Origin: Oligoflexus sp.
Lineage (GTDB): Bacteria; Bdellovibrionota_B; Oligoflexia; Oligoflexales; Oligoflexaceae
NCBI RefSeq assembly: GCF_035712445.1
Contig: NZ_DASTAT010000055.1
Location: forward strand, 47,392 to 111,391
Length of the DNA stretch: 64,000 bases
Direction of reading: 5' to 3'
A model generated the notes under the pieces. That model had not been told where the DNA came from. It saw nothing but the letters and a program-made list of their open reading frames with translations, and did no database searches. Made by a program: the position numbers and the translations under genes. This document shows, in pieces, positions 24,977 through 34,248 of the stretch (within the stretch, counting starts at the first letter, position 1; each line of letters opens with the position of its first letter).

Positions 24977-26413
24977 TCACTCCACTTCCTGCATGATCGT
25001 TTCCGCCTGAGCCATGCGTATGGAGTGATTCTGAGTTTTATCACGGCTTGATCCGATCAGAAAAAGGATCAGGTCGTCCAGCTGCAAAGTTCCCTCGTTC
25101 AGGAGCATTGCCGTCATATCCCGCACCATGCGCGATGTCCCCTGATTACGTTCCAGGACCCGCGGAATCACACCCCAGAGCAAAGATAGACGCTGATAGG
25201 TAGCATGATCCGGCGTGAACGCATAAATGGAAGAGCGTGGCCTCTCTGCTGCGATCAATCCTGCTGTATATCCTGTGCGGGTGAAGACGACGATGGCCTT
25301 GGGATTGAATTCGTGAGAGGCATGCGCGACAAGACGAGCCATGGCCGAGGCCTGCGGCTTTGCAATCTGATCCGCCAGCGGTAGACAGCCGCGTTCGAAA
25401 GGAAAGAGGTTCTGCTCGGTGGTCTCTGCAACCGCTGCCATGCTCTCGACAGCATGGACCGGGAAATTTCCTGCGGCCGTTTCACCGGAAAGCATCATCA
25501 CGTCGGTGCCGTCGAGGATGCTGTTGGCGATATCGGTGACCTCGGCCCTTGTGGGCGCGACATTCATGATCATCGACTCCAGCATCTCCGTCGCTGTGAT
25601 CACGGGCTTTCCGTATTGATTGGCGAGCTTGATGATCTTTTTCTGATAGAAGGGAATCCATTCCAGGCTCGCCTCCACACCCAGATCACCCCGAGCGACC
25701 ATGACGCCGTCTGAAACCTTCACAATGTCGTCCAGATTATCCAGAGCTTCCACGGTTTCGATTTTGGAGACGATCGGAACATGGCCGCCTTTTTCCAAAA
25801 GCCAGTTGCGGAGTATTGTGACATCTTCGGCCTGCCTTACAAAGGACAGCGCGATGTAATCCACCCCAAGCGCGAGGCCCAGGACAGCGTCCTCGCGATC
25901 CTTTTCCGTCAGGGATGGGATACGGGTCTTGACTCCGGGAAGAAAGAGACCTTTGCGCGAGGATACAGCGCCGCCGCGATCGACCAGACAATGGATCTCT
26001 GTTCCTGCGACCCTCGTGACGGTCAAACGAATGCGGCCTTCGTCGATCAGAATTTTATTCCCAGGCTTAACGTCGAGGTGCAGTTCGGTGTAGGAGGTCG
26101 CAAAGCGTTCCGCGGTCCCTTCGATCGGGCTGGTGGTCAGGATCGTCGAGGCTCCCGTCACGAGTTCCATGTGATTGCCGCGTATCAGTCCCAGACGAAT
26201 TTTAGGACCCTGAAGATCCTGCAGGATGGCCACCGAACGTCCGGCTTTTTGTGCAGCCTCGCGAATGCGTCCGTACATGGATTTATGCCAATCATGATCG
26301 CCATGCGAAAAATTAAGGCGAAAGGCATTCACACCCGCGGCGAGAAGATTTTGCACCTGGGCTTCGGTTTCCGTCGCTGGACCAAGGGTTGCGAGAATTT
26401 TTGTATGACGCAT
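24977..26413 (-). CDS. pyk: pyruvate kinase
   Basis: A 478-residue enzyme converting phosphoenolpyruvate and ADP to pyruvate and ATP in glycolysis. All landmarks are present: RHTKILATLGPAT start, FRLNFSHGDH, LQDLQGPKIRLG, signature IETVEALDNLDDI with DGVMVARGDLGVE, and PVITATEMLESMI. The C-terminal effector domain (about 350-478) is present. GGAG seven bases before ATG 26413 selects this start; the longer frame from 26542 has no support. Length fits the family. Confidence 0.96.
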   Translation of the reverse strand: MRHTKILATLGPATETEAQVQNLLAAGVNAFRLNFSHGDHDWHKSMYGRIREAAQKAGRSVAILQDLQGPKIRLGLIRGNHMELVTGASTILTTSPIEGTAERFATSYTELHLDVKPGNKILIDEGRIRLTVTRVAGTEIHCLVDRGGAVSSRKGLFLPGVKTRIPSLTEKDREDAVLGLALGVDYIALSFVRQAEDVTILRNWLLEKGGHVPIVSKIETVEALDNLDDIVKVSDGVMVARGDLGVEASLEWIPFYQKKIIKLANQYGKPVITATEMLESMIMNVAPTRAEVTDIANSILDGTDVMMLSGETAAGNFPVHAVESMAAVAETTEQNLFPFERGCLPLADQIAKPQASAMARLVAHASHEFNPKAIVVFTRTGYTAGLIAAERPRSSIYAFTPDHATYQRLSLLWGVIPRVLERNQGTSRMVRDMTAMLLNEGTLQLDDLILFLIGSSRDKTQNHSIRMAQAETIMQEVE

Positions 26414-26554
26414 AGGAATACTCCGCAGGAAGGGGAACATTAATTGCAAGTCGCCTTTGGGGGACCGCTTGGCACCTCGGCCGAACGGATGATAGCATTT
26501 TTCCCCGCGACTCGGCTCACGTTCACCAGCATCATTTTGCAAAGGAGATCATTT

Positions 26555-26734
26555 ATGGGTTACCCCGCACAAGACCTTCTCCTGCCAAGGTCTGCGATCC
26601 AAAGCTGGCCCCGGAAAGCTGGATTCTTCCGAAGTCTGGATTACGAGAACATAGCGCGTATGGCCGGCATAGTGGGGCTCGGCTTTCTGGCTATTCAAAC
26701 GCTGAAGATGCTGGTGCGCGGCAAAGCCCGTTGA
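26555..26734 (+). CDS. small single-pass membrane protein, 59 aa
   Basis: AAAGGAG seven bases before ATG 26555 is a strong ribosome-binding site. The protein is basic at both ends, with one membrane helix at about 36-52 (MAGIVGLGFLAIQTLKML) and a C-terminus RGKAR. Divergent from pyruvate kinase. Function unknown; small proteins of this shape often regulate a larger membrane partner. Confidence 0.6.
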   Translation: MGYPAQDLLLPRSAIQSWPRKAGFFRSLDYENIARMAGIVGLGFLAIQTLKMLVRGKAR

Positions 26735-26762
26735 ACGCACGACCCATCCCTTTTTGCGACGC

Positions 26763-27605
26763 TCAACTCTTGACCGCCTTCAGCAGGACATAATGCAGAA
26801 GGCCTGTGCGCAAGAGTTGGCGGGCTGCGGCCGCTGTCGCTTCGACTTTCCACCAGCCGGCTGAACATCGCTCCCGCCCCTTCAATTCCCCGCGTCGTCG
26901 CCCGACAAAACGAGTGAATCCTTCGAGCACCTCGCGATCGAGATTCTCGCATTCGAGTGCATGAAATCCCGCGGCGCCGAATAAGTCTGGCAGTTCCTCT
27001 TCGGCCACCAGACTCGCGGCGGGAATAAGGGCGCCTGCGGCAAGCTTGAAAACAAGGCTTTTTTGCCAGGATTTTGCCTGGGCCCAGTTTGACCCCATGA
27101 CAAGCGTGGTGAAAGCGAGGCGGCCGCCGGATCGCAGTCTTCCGCTGCTTCCTTCAAGAAAAGCGCGCAAGCCAGTAAAGTGATAGGCCGCATCCACGAC
27201 CACTATCGCATCGTATGACGTGTCCTTTGGCCAAGGCATCTTTTGCGACAGAATCGAATTCAGATCGGCCTGCCACAGATCACGCAAGGCTTCGGGGCGA
27301 TCACTGTCCAGTGAAGCCAGAGCCCGCGTCTGCCGTTCGATGACATCGACCACCCGAACGCCAAAGACCTCGGACCAAACGTCAAGGCTCGCGCCGTAAC
27401 CACAGGCCAGTTCAAGCAGAGTGTCGGAAGGCCCGAGTTCGGCAGCGCGACCTACGCGGCAGGCCAAAGCATGGCAGGCCGCACTGTAATCAAGCGTCCT
27501 GGACCAGTCGCCCAGATTCGACCAGGGGCGCCTCGAAAGTCCTGCATCGAGCAAATTCGTCGGGATCGCGAGTTGCTCCTGGATCTTCCGTTCCTGGCGA
27601 TTCAC
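26763..27605 (-). CDS. class I SAM-dependent methyltransferase
   Basis: A 280-residue protein with the SAM-binding motif LLELACGYGASLDVW at about residue 62 and a following acidic residue in VVDVIERQTR; DAIVVVDAAYHF is motif IV. The start codon is GTG 27605, whose four bases GTGA overlap the stop of the preceding FAD-oxidoreductase gene, so the pair is translationally coupled. The hydrophobic segment near residue 185 and its operon with an FAD enzyme and two envelope proteins suggest a lipid-like substrate, as in cyclopropane/furan fatty acid clusters. That substrate is an inference. Confidence 0.8.
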   Translation of the reverse strand: MNRQERKIQEQLAIPTNLLDAGLSRRPWSNLGDWSRTLDYSAACHALACRVGRAAELGPSDTLLELACGYGASLDVWSEVFGVRVVDVIERQTRALASLDSDRPEALRDLWQADLNSILSQKMPWPKDTSYDAIVVVDAAYHFTGLRAFLEGSSGRLRSGGRLAFTTLVMGSNWAQAKSWQKSLVFKLAAGALIPAASLVAEEELPDLFGAAGFHALECENLDREVLEGFTRFVGRRRGELKGRERCSAGWWKVEATAAAARQLLRTGLLHYVLLKAVKS

Positions 27606-28936
27606 GGTGTGGCACCCAGAATATACTGGGCCATGGTGCGATAGCCGGCCTCCTCCGCCTTGGGTTTTTGCAGCCAGGGTGTTTCCATACCAAGCTGCTG
27701 CGTGACGGCCATGGCCGACCGCACCGCGGATTCCAGCAAAGGCACGCCTGCAGCTGCCCAGGAGCCGCAGAAGAAGACCCGGCGATCAGCTTCGGCATGC
27801 AAACGTTGCAAATCCTTCCAGGCTTCGCGATTGCGCGCAGTCGTGACCGCTCTTTGCAAGGGGAGGCGGCTCATGATCGTGCCCGGCGCGAGCGGGAGTA
27901 TGGGATTCCATGTTTGAAAAATCGGCTCAGCCTGAGCGAGGGAAGGTTCGACCGGATTCACCCACACGGTGAACATGGATTCCTTGAGATCCCGGCCCAT
28001 CAGGTAATTCAAAGCCGTCCAATCGCTCCTGCGTTTAGGCATGAAACGCGGATCGCGATGAACGACGAGTTCCCCCGAATCAAATTCAAAACGTCCGAGC
28101 ACATCCAGTTCGCGCGCGAACAGCTCACGATTTAAAAAAGCTGTTTGATTCGCCTGGGTCGCAAGGATCACGCGATCGAAACGCCCGCCCTGCCCCGCAA
28201 GGTTTTCCACGACGACGCCCGCTGCATCGGGCTCCAATTTCGCTACGGGGCTGCCGCTGCAGAAGTTCAGATCGCGACTGAGCGCATCGGCAAGCATGCG
28301 CGTGCCGCCCTTGAAACGAAGAAGAGGCAGGCCGTGCAGAATCTTGTGCAGGAGCAGAAGCAAATCGCGCGCCGGCCATTCCAAAAGATATTGTTCCCGA
28401 CAGGTGCAGATGGTCGCGAGCAAAGGCAGAACGAGGCCACGGAAAAACAAGGGATCGAAGCGATAGCGCCTTGCGACCGAGCCCAATGTTTCCGTTTGAT
28501 CGCCCGATTCAACCAGTTCGCGCGTGCAGGCGCTGAGTTGACGAAGACCGAGAATGATTTTCCAGGTGCTCGGTCCGAGATAACGCCATGAGCCCACAAA
28601 GGGCAGGCCGGTCTTGCCGATTCCAAGACGGCTGGTGCGAAGCCAGGTGTCCTGATCAAGCCAACTGCAGCTGACGAACGTATCTACGTTGAAAGTCGCG
28701 ACACCCACACTTTCGCTCAGCGCCAGCACATTGCCCCAGGCATGAGGGCTCATGACGCGCAGAGGCACGTCGACCCAGCCTGATCCTGCCGCATGCGCAA
28801 CATCCAGGGTGTGCGCGTCCATACCGCGCCGCGCCTGGCTTTCAAAAATAGTGACTTCATGACCAGCGCGGCGACAGATCCAGGCCGCCGCCAGCCCCGC
28901 CATTCCACCTCCGATGACGCCTATCCTTTGCTGCAT
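27602..28936 (-). CDS. FAD-dependent oxidoreductase, amine oxidase/cyclopropane-cluster type
   Basis: A 444-residue flavoprotein with N-terminal IGVIGGGMAGLAAAWIC and FESQARRGMDAHT (dinucleotide fold), and a C-terminal FAD segment RRVFFCGSWAAAGVPLLESAV. Its overall layout fits the NAD(P)-binding protein found in fatty-acid-modification clusters next to methyltransferases. CTCREQYLLEWP near residue 177 is an unusual Cys-containing segment. GGGAGGG precedes ATG 28936. It is third in a minus-strand operon: lipoprotein, membrane protein, this, methyltransferase. It may desaturate or oxidise a membrane lipid chain. Confidence 0.8.
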   Translation of the reverse strand: MQQRIGVIGGGMAGLAAAWICRRAGHEVTIFESQARRGMDAHTLDVAHAAGSGWVDVPLRVMSPHAWGNVLALSESVGVATFNVDTFVSCSWLDQDTWLRTSRLGIGKTGLPFVGSWRYLGPSTWKIILGLRQLSACTRELVESGDQTETLGSVARRYRFDPLFFRGLVLPLLATICTCREQYLLEWPARDLLLLLHKILHGLPLLRFKGGTRMLADALSRDLNFCSGSPVAKLEPDAAGVVVENLAGQGGRFDRVILATQANQTAFLNRELFARELDVLGRFEFDSGELVVHRDPRFMPKRRSDWTALNYLMGRDLKESMFTVWVNPVEPSLAQAEPIFQTWNPILPLAPGTIMSRLPLQRAVTTARNREAWKDLQRLHAEADRRVFFCGSWAAAGVPLLESAVRSAMAVTQQLGMETPWLQKPKAEEAGYRTMAQYILGATP

Positions 28937-29027
28937 GGGCCCTCCCCGCTTTCCAGCACCTGCTTTTCCTGTCGGAAGTTTCGCATAGTCCCGGGAGAAT
29001 CTCCAAGGTCTTTGTGCAAGGGGGACG

Positions 29028-29858
29028 TTATCGGGACTTCATACGCGTATTGGAACGCATGGCCAGGACAGCAAAGCCGATGACTGCGATTTGAATGGGA
29101 AGGAAGAGGATATCAAGCTGTGTCTCGGATGGGCTTGGGATATGCAGGCCACTGGGGTTGAAGCCTGGGGGAAGCGGATAGCGGGACAGAACAGCAAGGG
29201 TCGTGACGACCAGCGTATCGGCAAAACCGAAATAATAAGGAAGAGGATGGCGTTTTTTGTGAAGGTGATAGAGGGCCACCATGGAACCTAAGCTCAAGGG
29301 TTCGAGCAGAAGATAGGAAAGACTGTCGAAGGCTGGCAGGGAAAGAAGCGCCAGGCGATAGCACGCATGCGCAAGGACCCACTTCAGAGGCGATGAGCGA
29401 AAGATGAAAAAACCGGAATCGAATTGCGTCGTCTGGAATTTTACCTTGGCCATTTCCTGCAGGAGCCAGACCAGGAGCACGATGCATAGCACGCGGCTGA
29501 CCCTTCCGCGCAGGGTGCCGCCGTCCGGGCTGAAGATCATGATGAAGATATTCGACGTGACCGCGAGGTTGATGTAAAGCGTGAACCCGCGCAGACTTTT
29601 CGCTTGCCTTGCCTGTGACAGGGAGACGAAGGTGAGCAGGGAACCAAGACCCAAAGGCATAAGGAACATGAGTTTGATGAAACCCATGGTGTCGATCGCA
29701 TCAGGCGAGGGTTTCATCGCATAGTGCACCGCCGCGACGAGCGAGAGGATGATGACGATTCCCAAAAGAATAGGCCGGGCGAAACTTGCGAGGGTGCAGA
29801 CCAGCGCCACGGCAAGGGTCGCCATGAGACCGTCCCAAAGGAGCAGAGTCATATCCAT
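29028..29858 (-). CDS. polytopic inner-membrane protein, 276 aa
   Basis: Seven to eight hydrophobic helices are visible (for example LLWDGLMATLAVALVCTLA and ILLGIVIILSLVAAVHYAM at the start, VLCIVLLVWLLQEM in the middle). The cytoplasmic or periplasmic loops are short. Start 29858 is three bases after the preceding lipoprotein stop, with no separate ribosome-binding site, so translation depends on the upstream gene. I do not recognise a family. Position between a lipoprotein and the FAD enzyme suggests a lipid- or envelope-related partner. Confidence 0.75.
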   Translation of the reverse strand: MDMTLLLWDGLMATLAVALVCTLASFARPILLGIVIILSLVAAVHYAMKPSPDAIDTMGFIKLMFLMPLGLGSLLTFVSLSQARQAKSLRGFTLYINLAVTSNIFIMIFSPDGGTLRGRVSRVLCIVLLVWLLQEMAKVKFQTTQFDSGFFIFRSSPLKWVLAHACYRLALLSLPAFDSLSYLLLEPLSLGSMVALYHLHKKRHPLPYYFGFADTLVVTTLAVLSRYPLPPGFNPSGLHIPSPSETQLDILFLPIQIAVIGFAVLAMRSNTRMKSR

Positions 29859-29861
29859 CGT

Positions 29862-30728
29862 TTAAAATACTGTGGATTGGATGATTTTAAGATCGCTGAT
29901 GAGTTGGGCCAGTTTCTCTTCGCGATGCTTCCGCTGCTTTTCGGTCACCATTTTTTCCATTTCAATCCATAGGTTAAGCTGCCGCGTCACCTGCCAGTCT
30001 TGATACATGGCATAGCGTTCACCCCTTATATTCGGCTGGCGCGCCCAACTTTTCAAAAAGGCTTCGACGCCGCCCTCTTTTACTTTCTCTTTGACCTGGC
30101 GCAGGAATTCCTTTTTGATCTCGACCAGGATGCTGACCTCGCGGGCATAATCCTCCTGGCTCATCGCGGTGATGGCGACGATCCTGGCTTTCTGCTCATC
30201 CGTCAGTGGACCGACCCAATTTTCCATTTTATCCATGATCTCGTCCTGAAGATCACGATAAGCCTTCTTGAATTTTCCCGGAGGCAGCTGGACGATTTCC
30301 ACGTAGTCCTCGGAGTCCTCTTCCAGCGCCTTTTCAAAATGATCAAACTGCTGCGGCGTCAGCTGACGGAATAATTCAGCCGCATCGGCGGCCATTCGAT
30401 CGGCCATGGCATTCCAGAGGGAGCGGGAGCGTTCATCCAAAAGGTTTTTCATATAAGCCGGATCAAGGGGAGCCTGCGTCGCGCGTATGCGTTCGATCTC
30501 CAGAATGAGCCCGGGAATCTGGGTCTCACCAAACCAGTTCAGATGGGTCTTGCCCTTTTTGCTGAACTGTTCGTACTGCTGGTCGGTGAGATCGAAATAA
30601 TGATCCATCTTTCGCATCAAAAACCAATCGAGCTGGCTGATGATGACCTTTCGCAGCGAGCATGCGGACAAAAGAGTGAGGCAAGCCAATGCCATCAGAA
30701 CCCAGCGCAGTAGTTTTCCCTTGGACAT
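29862..30728 (-). CDS. DUF6279-type lipoprotein
   Basis: A 288-residue lipoprotein. AAGGAG five bases before ATG 30728 selects this start. The signal ends in LLSAC (lipobox). The mature part begins SLRKVIISQLDWFLMRKMDHYFDLT, the hallmark opening of DUF6279 proteins, and contains the repeated LTxxQxxxF pattern (LTDQQYEQF, LTPQQFDHF, LTDEQKARI). It is helical and rich in charged residues. First gene of the four-gene operon down to 26763. DUF6279 has no established role; co-occurrence here with lipid-type enzymes suggests envelope lipid work. Confidence 0.85.
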   Translation of the reverse strand: MSKGKLLRWVLMALACLTLLSACSLRKVIISQLDWFLMRKMDHYFDLTDQQYEQFSKKGKTHLNWFGETQIPGLILEIERIRATQAPLDPAYMKNLLDERSRSLWNAMADRMAADAAELFRQLTPQQFDHFEKALEEDSEDYVEIVQLPPGKFKKAYRDLQDEIMDKMENWVGPLTDEQKARIVAITAMSQEDYAREVSILVEIKKEFLRQVKEKVKEGGVEAFLKSWARQPNIRGERYAMYQDWQVTRQLNLWIEMEKMVTEKQRKHREEKLAQLISDLKIIQSTVF

Positions 30729-30794
30729 CCTGACTCCTTCGCTCGGAACGATACGCTTCGCAGACCTTAGCATGCCGCGGAAAGTCTTTCACCA

Positions 30795-32057
30795 TCAAGC
30801 TGTCTGGTCCGAAGCCTGCACAGCTGTCCTGCCCTCAAGGCTATAGGACTGCATGTCACCTTTGCCTTTAACCGCGAACACGCCCCGCTCTGCAACCAGG
30901 AATTCAGAGCCGAGATACCGCCGCGTGGCCTCGCTGATATGAATCCCATTGATCGTGGCCTGGGCCTGGAATCGAGCGGCTATGTTAACCGTGTCCCCCC
31001 AAAGATCATAGATCAAACGTTTCTTGCCGATCACGCCTCCGACCACCGGGCCGGAGTGAAGACCGATGCGAATGTCCAACTGGAAGCCGCGCTCCTGATT
31101 ATAGGTCCGCAGTTCATCGAGCATGGCCAGAGCCAGACGGGCCATGACCTCCGCATGATCGGTCCTGGGGTCCGGGACACCTGACGCCACCATGTAAGCG
31201 TCGCCTATGGTTTTGATTTTTTCCAGCCCGAAGGATTCGATCAGATCATCAAAGCGGGAAAAAAGTTCATTGAGCAGTTCGATCAGATCCCGCGGCGCGA
31301 ATTCCGAGGCGACCCGCGTGAAATCGACGAGATCAGCAAAGAGGATGGTAGCTTCATCCACATGATCGGCTATGACTTCCTGATTGTTTTTGAGCCGCTC
31401 CACGACCGAGGCGGGAAGGATGTTGCAGAGCAGGCGCTCGGCCTTGCGACGCTCGGTCATGGCCAGGACTTTGGCCCGTTCCGCATTGCGATTGAAGATA
31501 TGAGTCCACGTGACGATATTCAGAGCGGTGAGCGAGGTATTGATGATCCCGAGCCTCGTTAAAATCAGCGGGGAAAGCTGATAAATGGGTTCCACCTTGC
31601 GCCAGTTCATGTCGAGATAGATGAAGGTGAAGGCCGCGAGGCAGGCGAAAACGATCTTCAGATGCAGGTGGGTGGGCTGAATCAGAAAGGGCAGCATCAG
31701 CGAGAGGCCGAGATAGTACTGAAAACCGGCATCCCAGCCGATAAAAATAACAGCACAGGCCTGATGCGCCACGACTTCACAAAGAGCGAGCGTCGACGTA
31801 AGCAGAACATGCCCCCGCTCGTTGAGCCAGAGCAGAAAAAGAAATAACAAGGTGCTCCCGACGTTGAACCAGCCGAGGATGGAGATGTCGAGCATGAAGA
31901 AGAGAATAATCCAGGCCCCATGAACCGTGGCACCGAAGAGATAGGCTATCTTGCAAATAAGATAGGCGCGATTGTTCGGACTTCTGTCCTCTGGGGTTTG
32001 CCAACGCATCCAGGCGGCTCGACGCCCGCGAGTATCCTCAGGCAAGCTTTGGCTCAT
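30795..32057 (-). CDS. membrane-bound class III adenylate/guanylate cyclase
   Basis: A 420-residue protein with six membrane helices (about residues 30-190) and a C-terminal cyclase domain. Metal-binding Asp are in ILFADLVDFT and GDAYMVASG; the base-recognising Lys is in EKIKTIGDAYM; YDLWGDTVNIAARFQ holds the transition-state Asn/Arg. Lys plus Asp in these positions point to adenylate rather than guanylate cyclase. A coiled linker around AERAKVLAMTERRKAERLL joins the parts, like six-helix CHASE-free cyclases. AAAGGAAG precedes ATG 32057. Confidence 0.9.
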   Translation of the reverse strand: MSQSLPEDTRGRRAAWMRWQTPEDRSPNNRAYLICKIAYLFGATVHGAWIILFFMLDISILGWFNVGSTLLFLFLLWLNERGHVLLTSTLALCEVVAHQACAVIFIGWDAGFQYYLGLSLMLPFLIQPTHLHLKIVFACLAAFTFIYLDMNWRKVEPIYQLSPLILTRLGIINTSLTALNIVTWTHIFNRNAERAKVLAMTERRKAERLLCNILPASVVERLKNNQEVIADHVDEATILFADLVDFTRVASEFAPRDLIELLNELFSRFDDLIESFGLEKIKTIGDAYMVASGVPDPRTDHAEVMARLALAMLDELRTYNQERGFQLDIRIGLHSGPVVGGVIGKKRLIYDLWGDTVNIAARFQAQATINGIHISEATRRYLGSEFLVAERGVFAVKGKGDMQSYSLEGRTAVQASDQTA

Positions 32058-32179
32058 GTCATCTTCCTTTGAGTTTTGGCTATGAGTTTAGCATGCTGTT
32101 TTCATCCCGTCCTGGGTGAAAAGTGGGAAGGGGCGCGGATGCGGTGGGATCAAGGGCTGAAGGGCTGATGGGGAGGGAA

Positions 32180-32196
32180 CCGCAGTCTGGCTGCGG
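32180..32196 (-). terminator. hairpin downstream of the ZU5-like lipoprotein gene
   Basis: CCGCAG (32180-32185) and CTGCGG (32191-32196) form a six-base stem with a five-base loop, 38 bases past the stop of the minus-strand gene. There is no T-run, so its strength is doubtful. Nothing else is visible from 32058 to 32234. Confidence 0.35.
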
Positions 32197-32234
32197 CTCG
32201 TGAACGCGTTGATAACTGGACTTAAGCTTCCGCC

Positions 32235-33386
32235 TCACTGCCTCGTGAGATCGAGGGTATACTCACAAACCTTCTTTTGCCCGATGAAGGCCGAAAGGGA
32301 GCCGTTATATTTTCGGGCAGCCGTTCCGGAAAAACCACCCGTGACTGTGATGCTGAATGCGCTTGAGGCATTGAGATCCGCGACCATGTACTTGACGCCC
32401 GTATTCCTGAGGCCCGTATCCTGGGTCGAGATGATAACAGAACCTGCCTTGTAGGTCCGAGTGAAGGACGAAGGTTCTTCATTCGAAATATCCTCGAAAC
32501 TGGCCAGATCGCCATCAAAATCGGACGATACGCTCCCGGGCGCTGGCGTGCTGACCTTGTAAAGGAGGATGGAGTATGGACTGAGCCACATTTTGAAGTT
32601 GCTGCTGTTGATCGCACAGTATTTCCCATTGCCAGCCGCGCCGTTGGCTTCAAGATTGGCAAGCTCCGTGACGGCCCCCGCATAGAATCCTTTGTAATCG
32701 GCCATCGCGCTGCCACCGCCGCCCCCCGTGCTGCTGCTTCCGCTCTTGCCGAGAGCCGGCCTGACCGCGGACGCAACTTCCTTCAAAGTTCCTTCACTGG
32801 CAAGATAGGCGACCTGAAAGTAGCCGAGGCCGCTGAGTGAAACCTTGAGAAAAGCCCCGACCAAATTCTCCTTGGTCAGTGGTATCAGTCCCGACTTCCA
32901 GCCCCTATCATAAATCGTGTAGATCAGGACGAGCTTGCTCGTTGCCATGACAAGGTTCGATGCCCCGATGGTTTCCAAGGGTATGGGCAGCTGAATCGTA
33001 AGGGCTTGTCCGATTTCGACCGTGGAGCCAGCGGCAGTCGGCCCTATATAAACCGGCGATCCAGCCTGCACGAGACTGTTGCTGCTCAGTTCATTCAGGA
33101 TGGCCGCACTCTGATCGGTGGCCTCGCCTATGGAGATTTCCGCATCTATGGCAAGGGCTCCAGGTGGGAATGTGACCTGGGCATCGGCAGCTTTGGAAAC
33201 GGCGGAAGCCACGAGGATCTGATCAGATCCGCTGGCCGAACTGATAGTGGCTGTCACCACTCCATCCGCTTCTGTGAAGGCGACGTTGCTTGTGGGCCGC
33301 TGACTCGTCACGTCCTCGATCGCACTTTCACAAGCCAGGGAAAGGGCCGTGGTCATGATCAATGTCAAAAGATTCCGAACTTTCAT
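32235..33386 (-). CDS. lipoprotein with ZU5-like beta domain
   Basis: A 383-residue lipoprotein; lipobox LSLAC with the modified Cys near residue 19. AAGGAGG seven bases before ATG 33386. The mature part contains VTFPPGALAIDAEISIGEA, a pattern common at the start of ZU5-like domains in secreted bacterial proteins, then a Gly-rich linker GGGGGSA around residue 232 and a second beta-rich domain. It forms an operon with the outer-membrane protein gene just upstream (40-base gap). Function unknown; likely exposed on the outer membrane. Confidence 0.75.
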   Translation of the reverse strand: MKVRNLLTLIMTTALSLACESAIEDVTSQRPTSNVAFTEADGVVTATISSASGSDQILVASAVSKAADAQVTFPPGALAIDAEISIGEATDQSAAILNELSSNSLVQAGSPVYIGPTAAGSTVEIGQALTIQLPIPLETIGASNLVMATSKLVLIYTIYDRGWKSGLIPLTKENLVGAFLKVSLSGLGYFQVAYLASEGTLKEVASAVRPALGKSGSSSTGGGGGSAMADYKGFYAGAVTELANLEANGAAGNGKYCAINSSNFKMWLSPYSILLYKVSTPAPGSVSSDFDGDLASFEDISNEEPSSFTRTYKAGSVIISTQDTGLRNTGVKYMVADLNASSAFSITVTGGFSGTAARKYNGSLSAFIGQKKVCEYTLDLTRQ

Positions 33387-33426
33387 AAGATTTCCTCCTT
33401 CTTCAATGAATCCCGAGACACCGCAT

Positions 33427-34176
33427 TCAAAAGAGCCAGCCCATACGCAGGAACGTAATATAAGGAAGGGTCTGTTTTCCTATCAACTCGGCGGCATCTT
33501 CGACATCCTTTTTGTTTTTGATGTAGTCCTCGGAGGTGACGACGGCTGCTTCACTGGCAGCTGAAACATTGGCGAAGGCTGTTTGCAGTTTTGATTTCGC
33601 TCCCGAAGGCATCTGCAGCCCAAGGTCGAATCCAAGCAGGAAGCCTGAATCCCAGCGGGCAAACCAGCCGAGCTGCGGGGTCAGATACGTGGATTCGATT
33701 TCAAGCCGCAAGCTGGTCGGAACTGTCAGGGGAACGCCCGATGCATCCACCTCAAGATCCACGGTTCTTTTCCCAACAATACCCTGCTGTCCATAGGCGG
33801 CGCCGACAAAGAAGGAGCCCCGGAAGGGAAACCATCGCAGCGTCAGGTCCCAGTTACGAATCTCCAGTTCGGTCTTATCCAGCTCGGTGCCGCTGCGCCC
33901 CGCTGATAAGGAAAGGCCCACGAGGTCCGCATAGACCACATCCAAGGCGCCGGTCAAAGGATGAGGCAAACCCAGGGCCACGCTCGGGCCTATACGGAAG
34001 TCCCCCAAAAGCCCTTGATTTCCCGCATGCGACGCGACTTCATTCACAGCGGTCTTTTGAGCTTCCGGTTGCGGGCTCGCTTCATCGACAGTGGATTCCG
34101 TCGTCTGCTCCTCGGCCCAAAGCGACTGAGGCAAACAGCTGAAACTTGTGAAAAGGGCCCAGGCCTTCCAATTCAT
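33427..34176 (-). CDS. predicted outer-membrane beta-barrel protein, 249 aa
   Basis: A Sec signal peptide (WALFTSFSCLPQSLWA, cleavage after LWA) is followed by an acidic segment and alternating hydrophobic strands. The terminal residue is Phe (LRMGWLF), a typical signal for insertion by the BAM complex. AAAGGAGG sits four bases before ATG 34176. The lipoprotein gene follows 40 bases downstream, so they are co-transcribed. No family is recognised. Divergent from the NarL-type regulator gene. Confidence 0.78.
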   Translation of the reverse strand: MNWKAWALFTSFSCLPQSLWAEEQTTESTVDEASPQPEAQKTAVNEVASHAGNQGLLGDFRIGPSVALGLPHPLTGALDVVYADLVGLSLSAGRSGTELDKTELEIRNWDLTLRWFPFRGSFFVGAAYGQQGIVGKRTVDLEVDASGVPLTVPTSLRLEIESTYLTPQLGWFARWDSGFLLGFDLGLQMPSGAKSKLQTAFANVSAASEAAVVTSEDYIKNKKDVEDAAELIGKQTLPYITFLRMGWLF

Positions 34177-34248
34177 AGAACCTCCTTTATGGAAAGAAGA
34201 AAAAGAACTATAGTCGCTGCATGACTAGTCCAATGTCGTGGAGATGTG

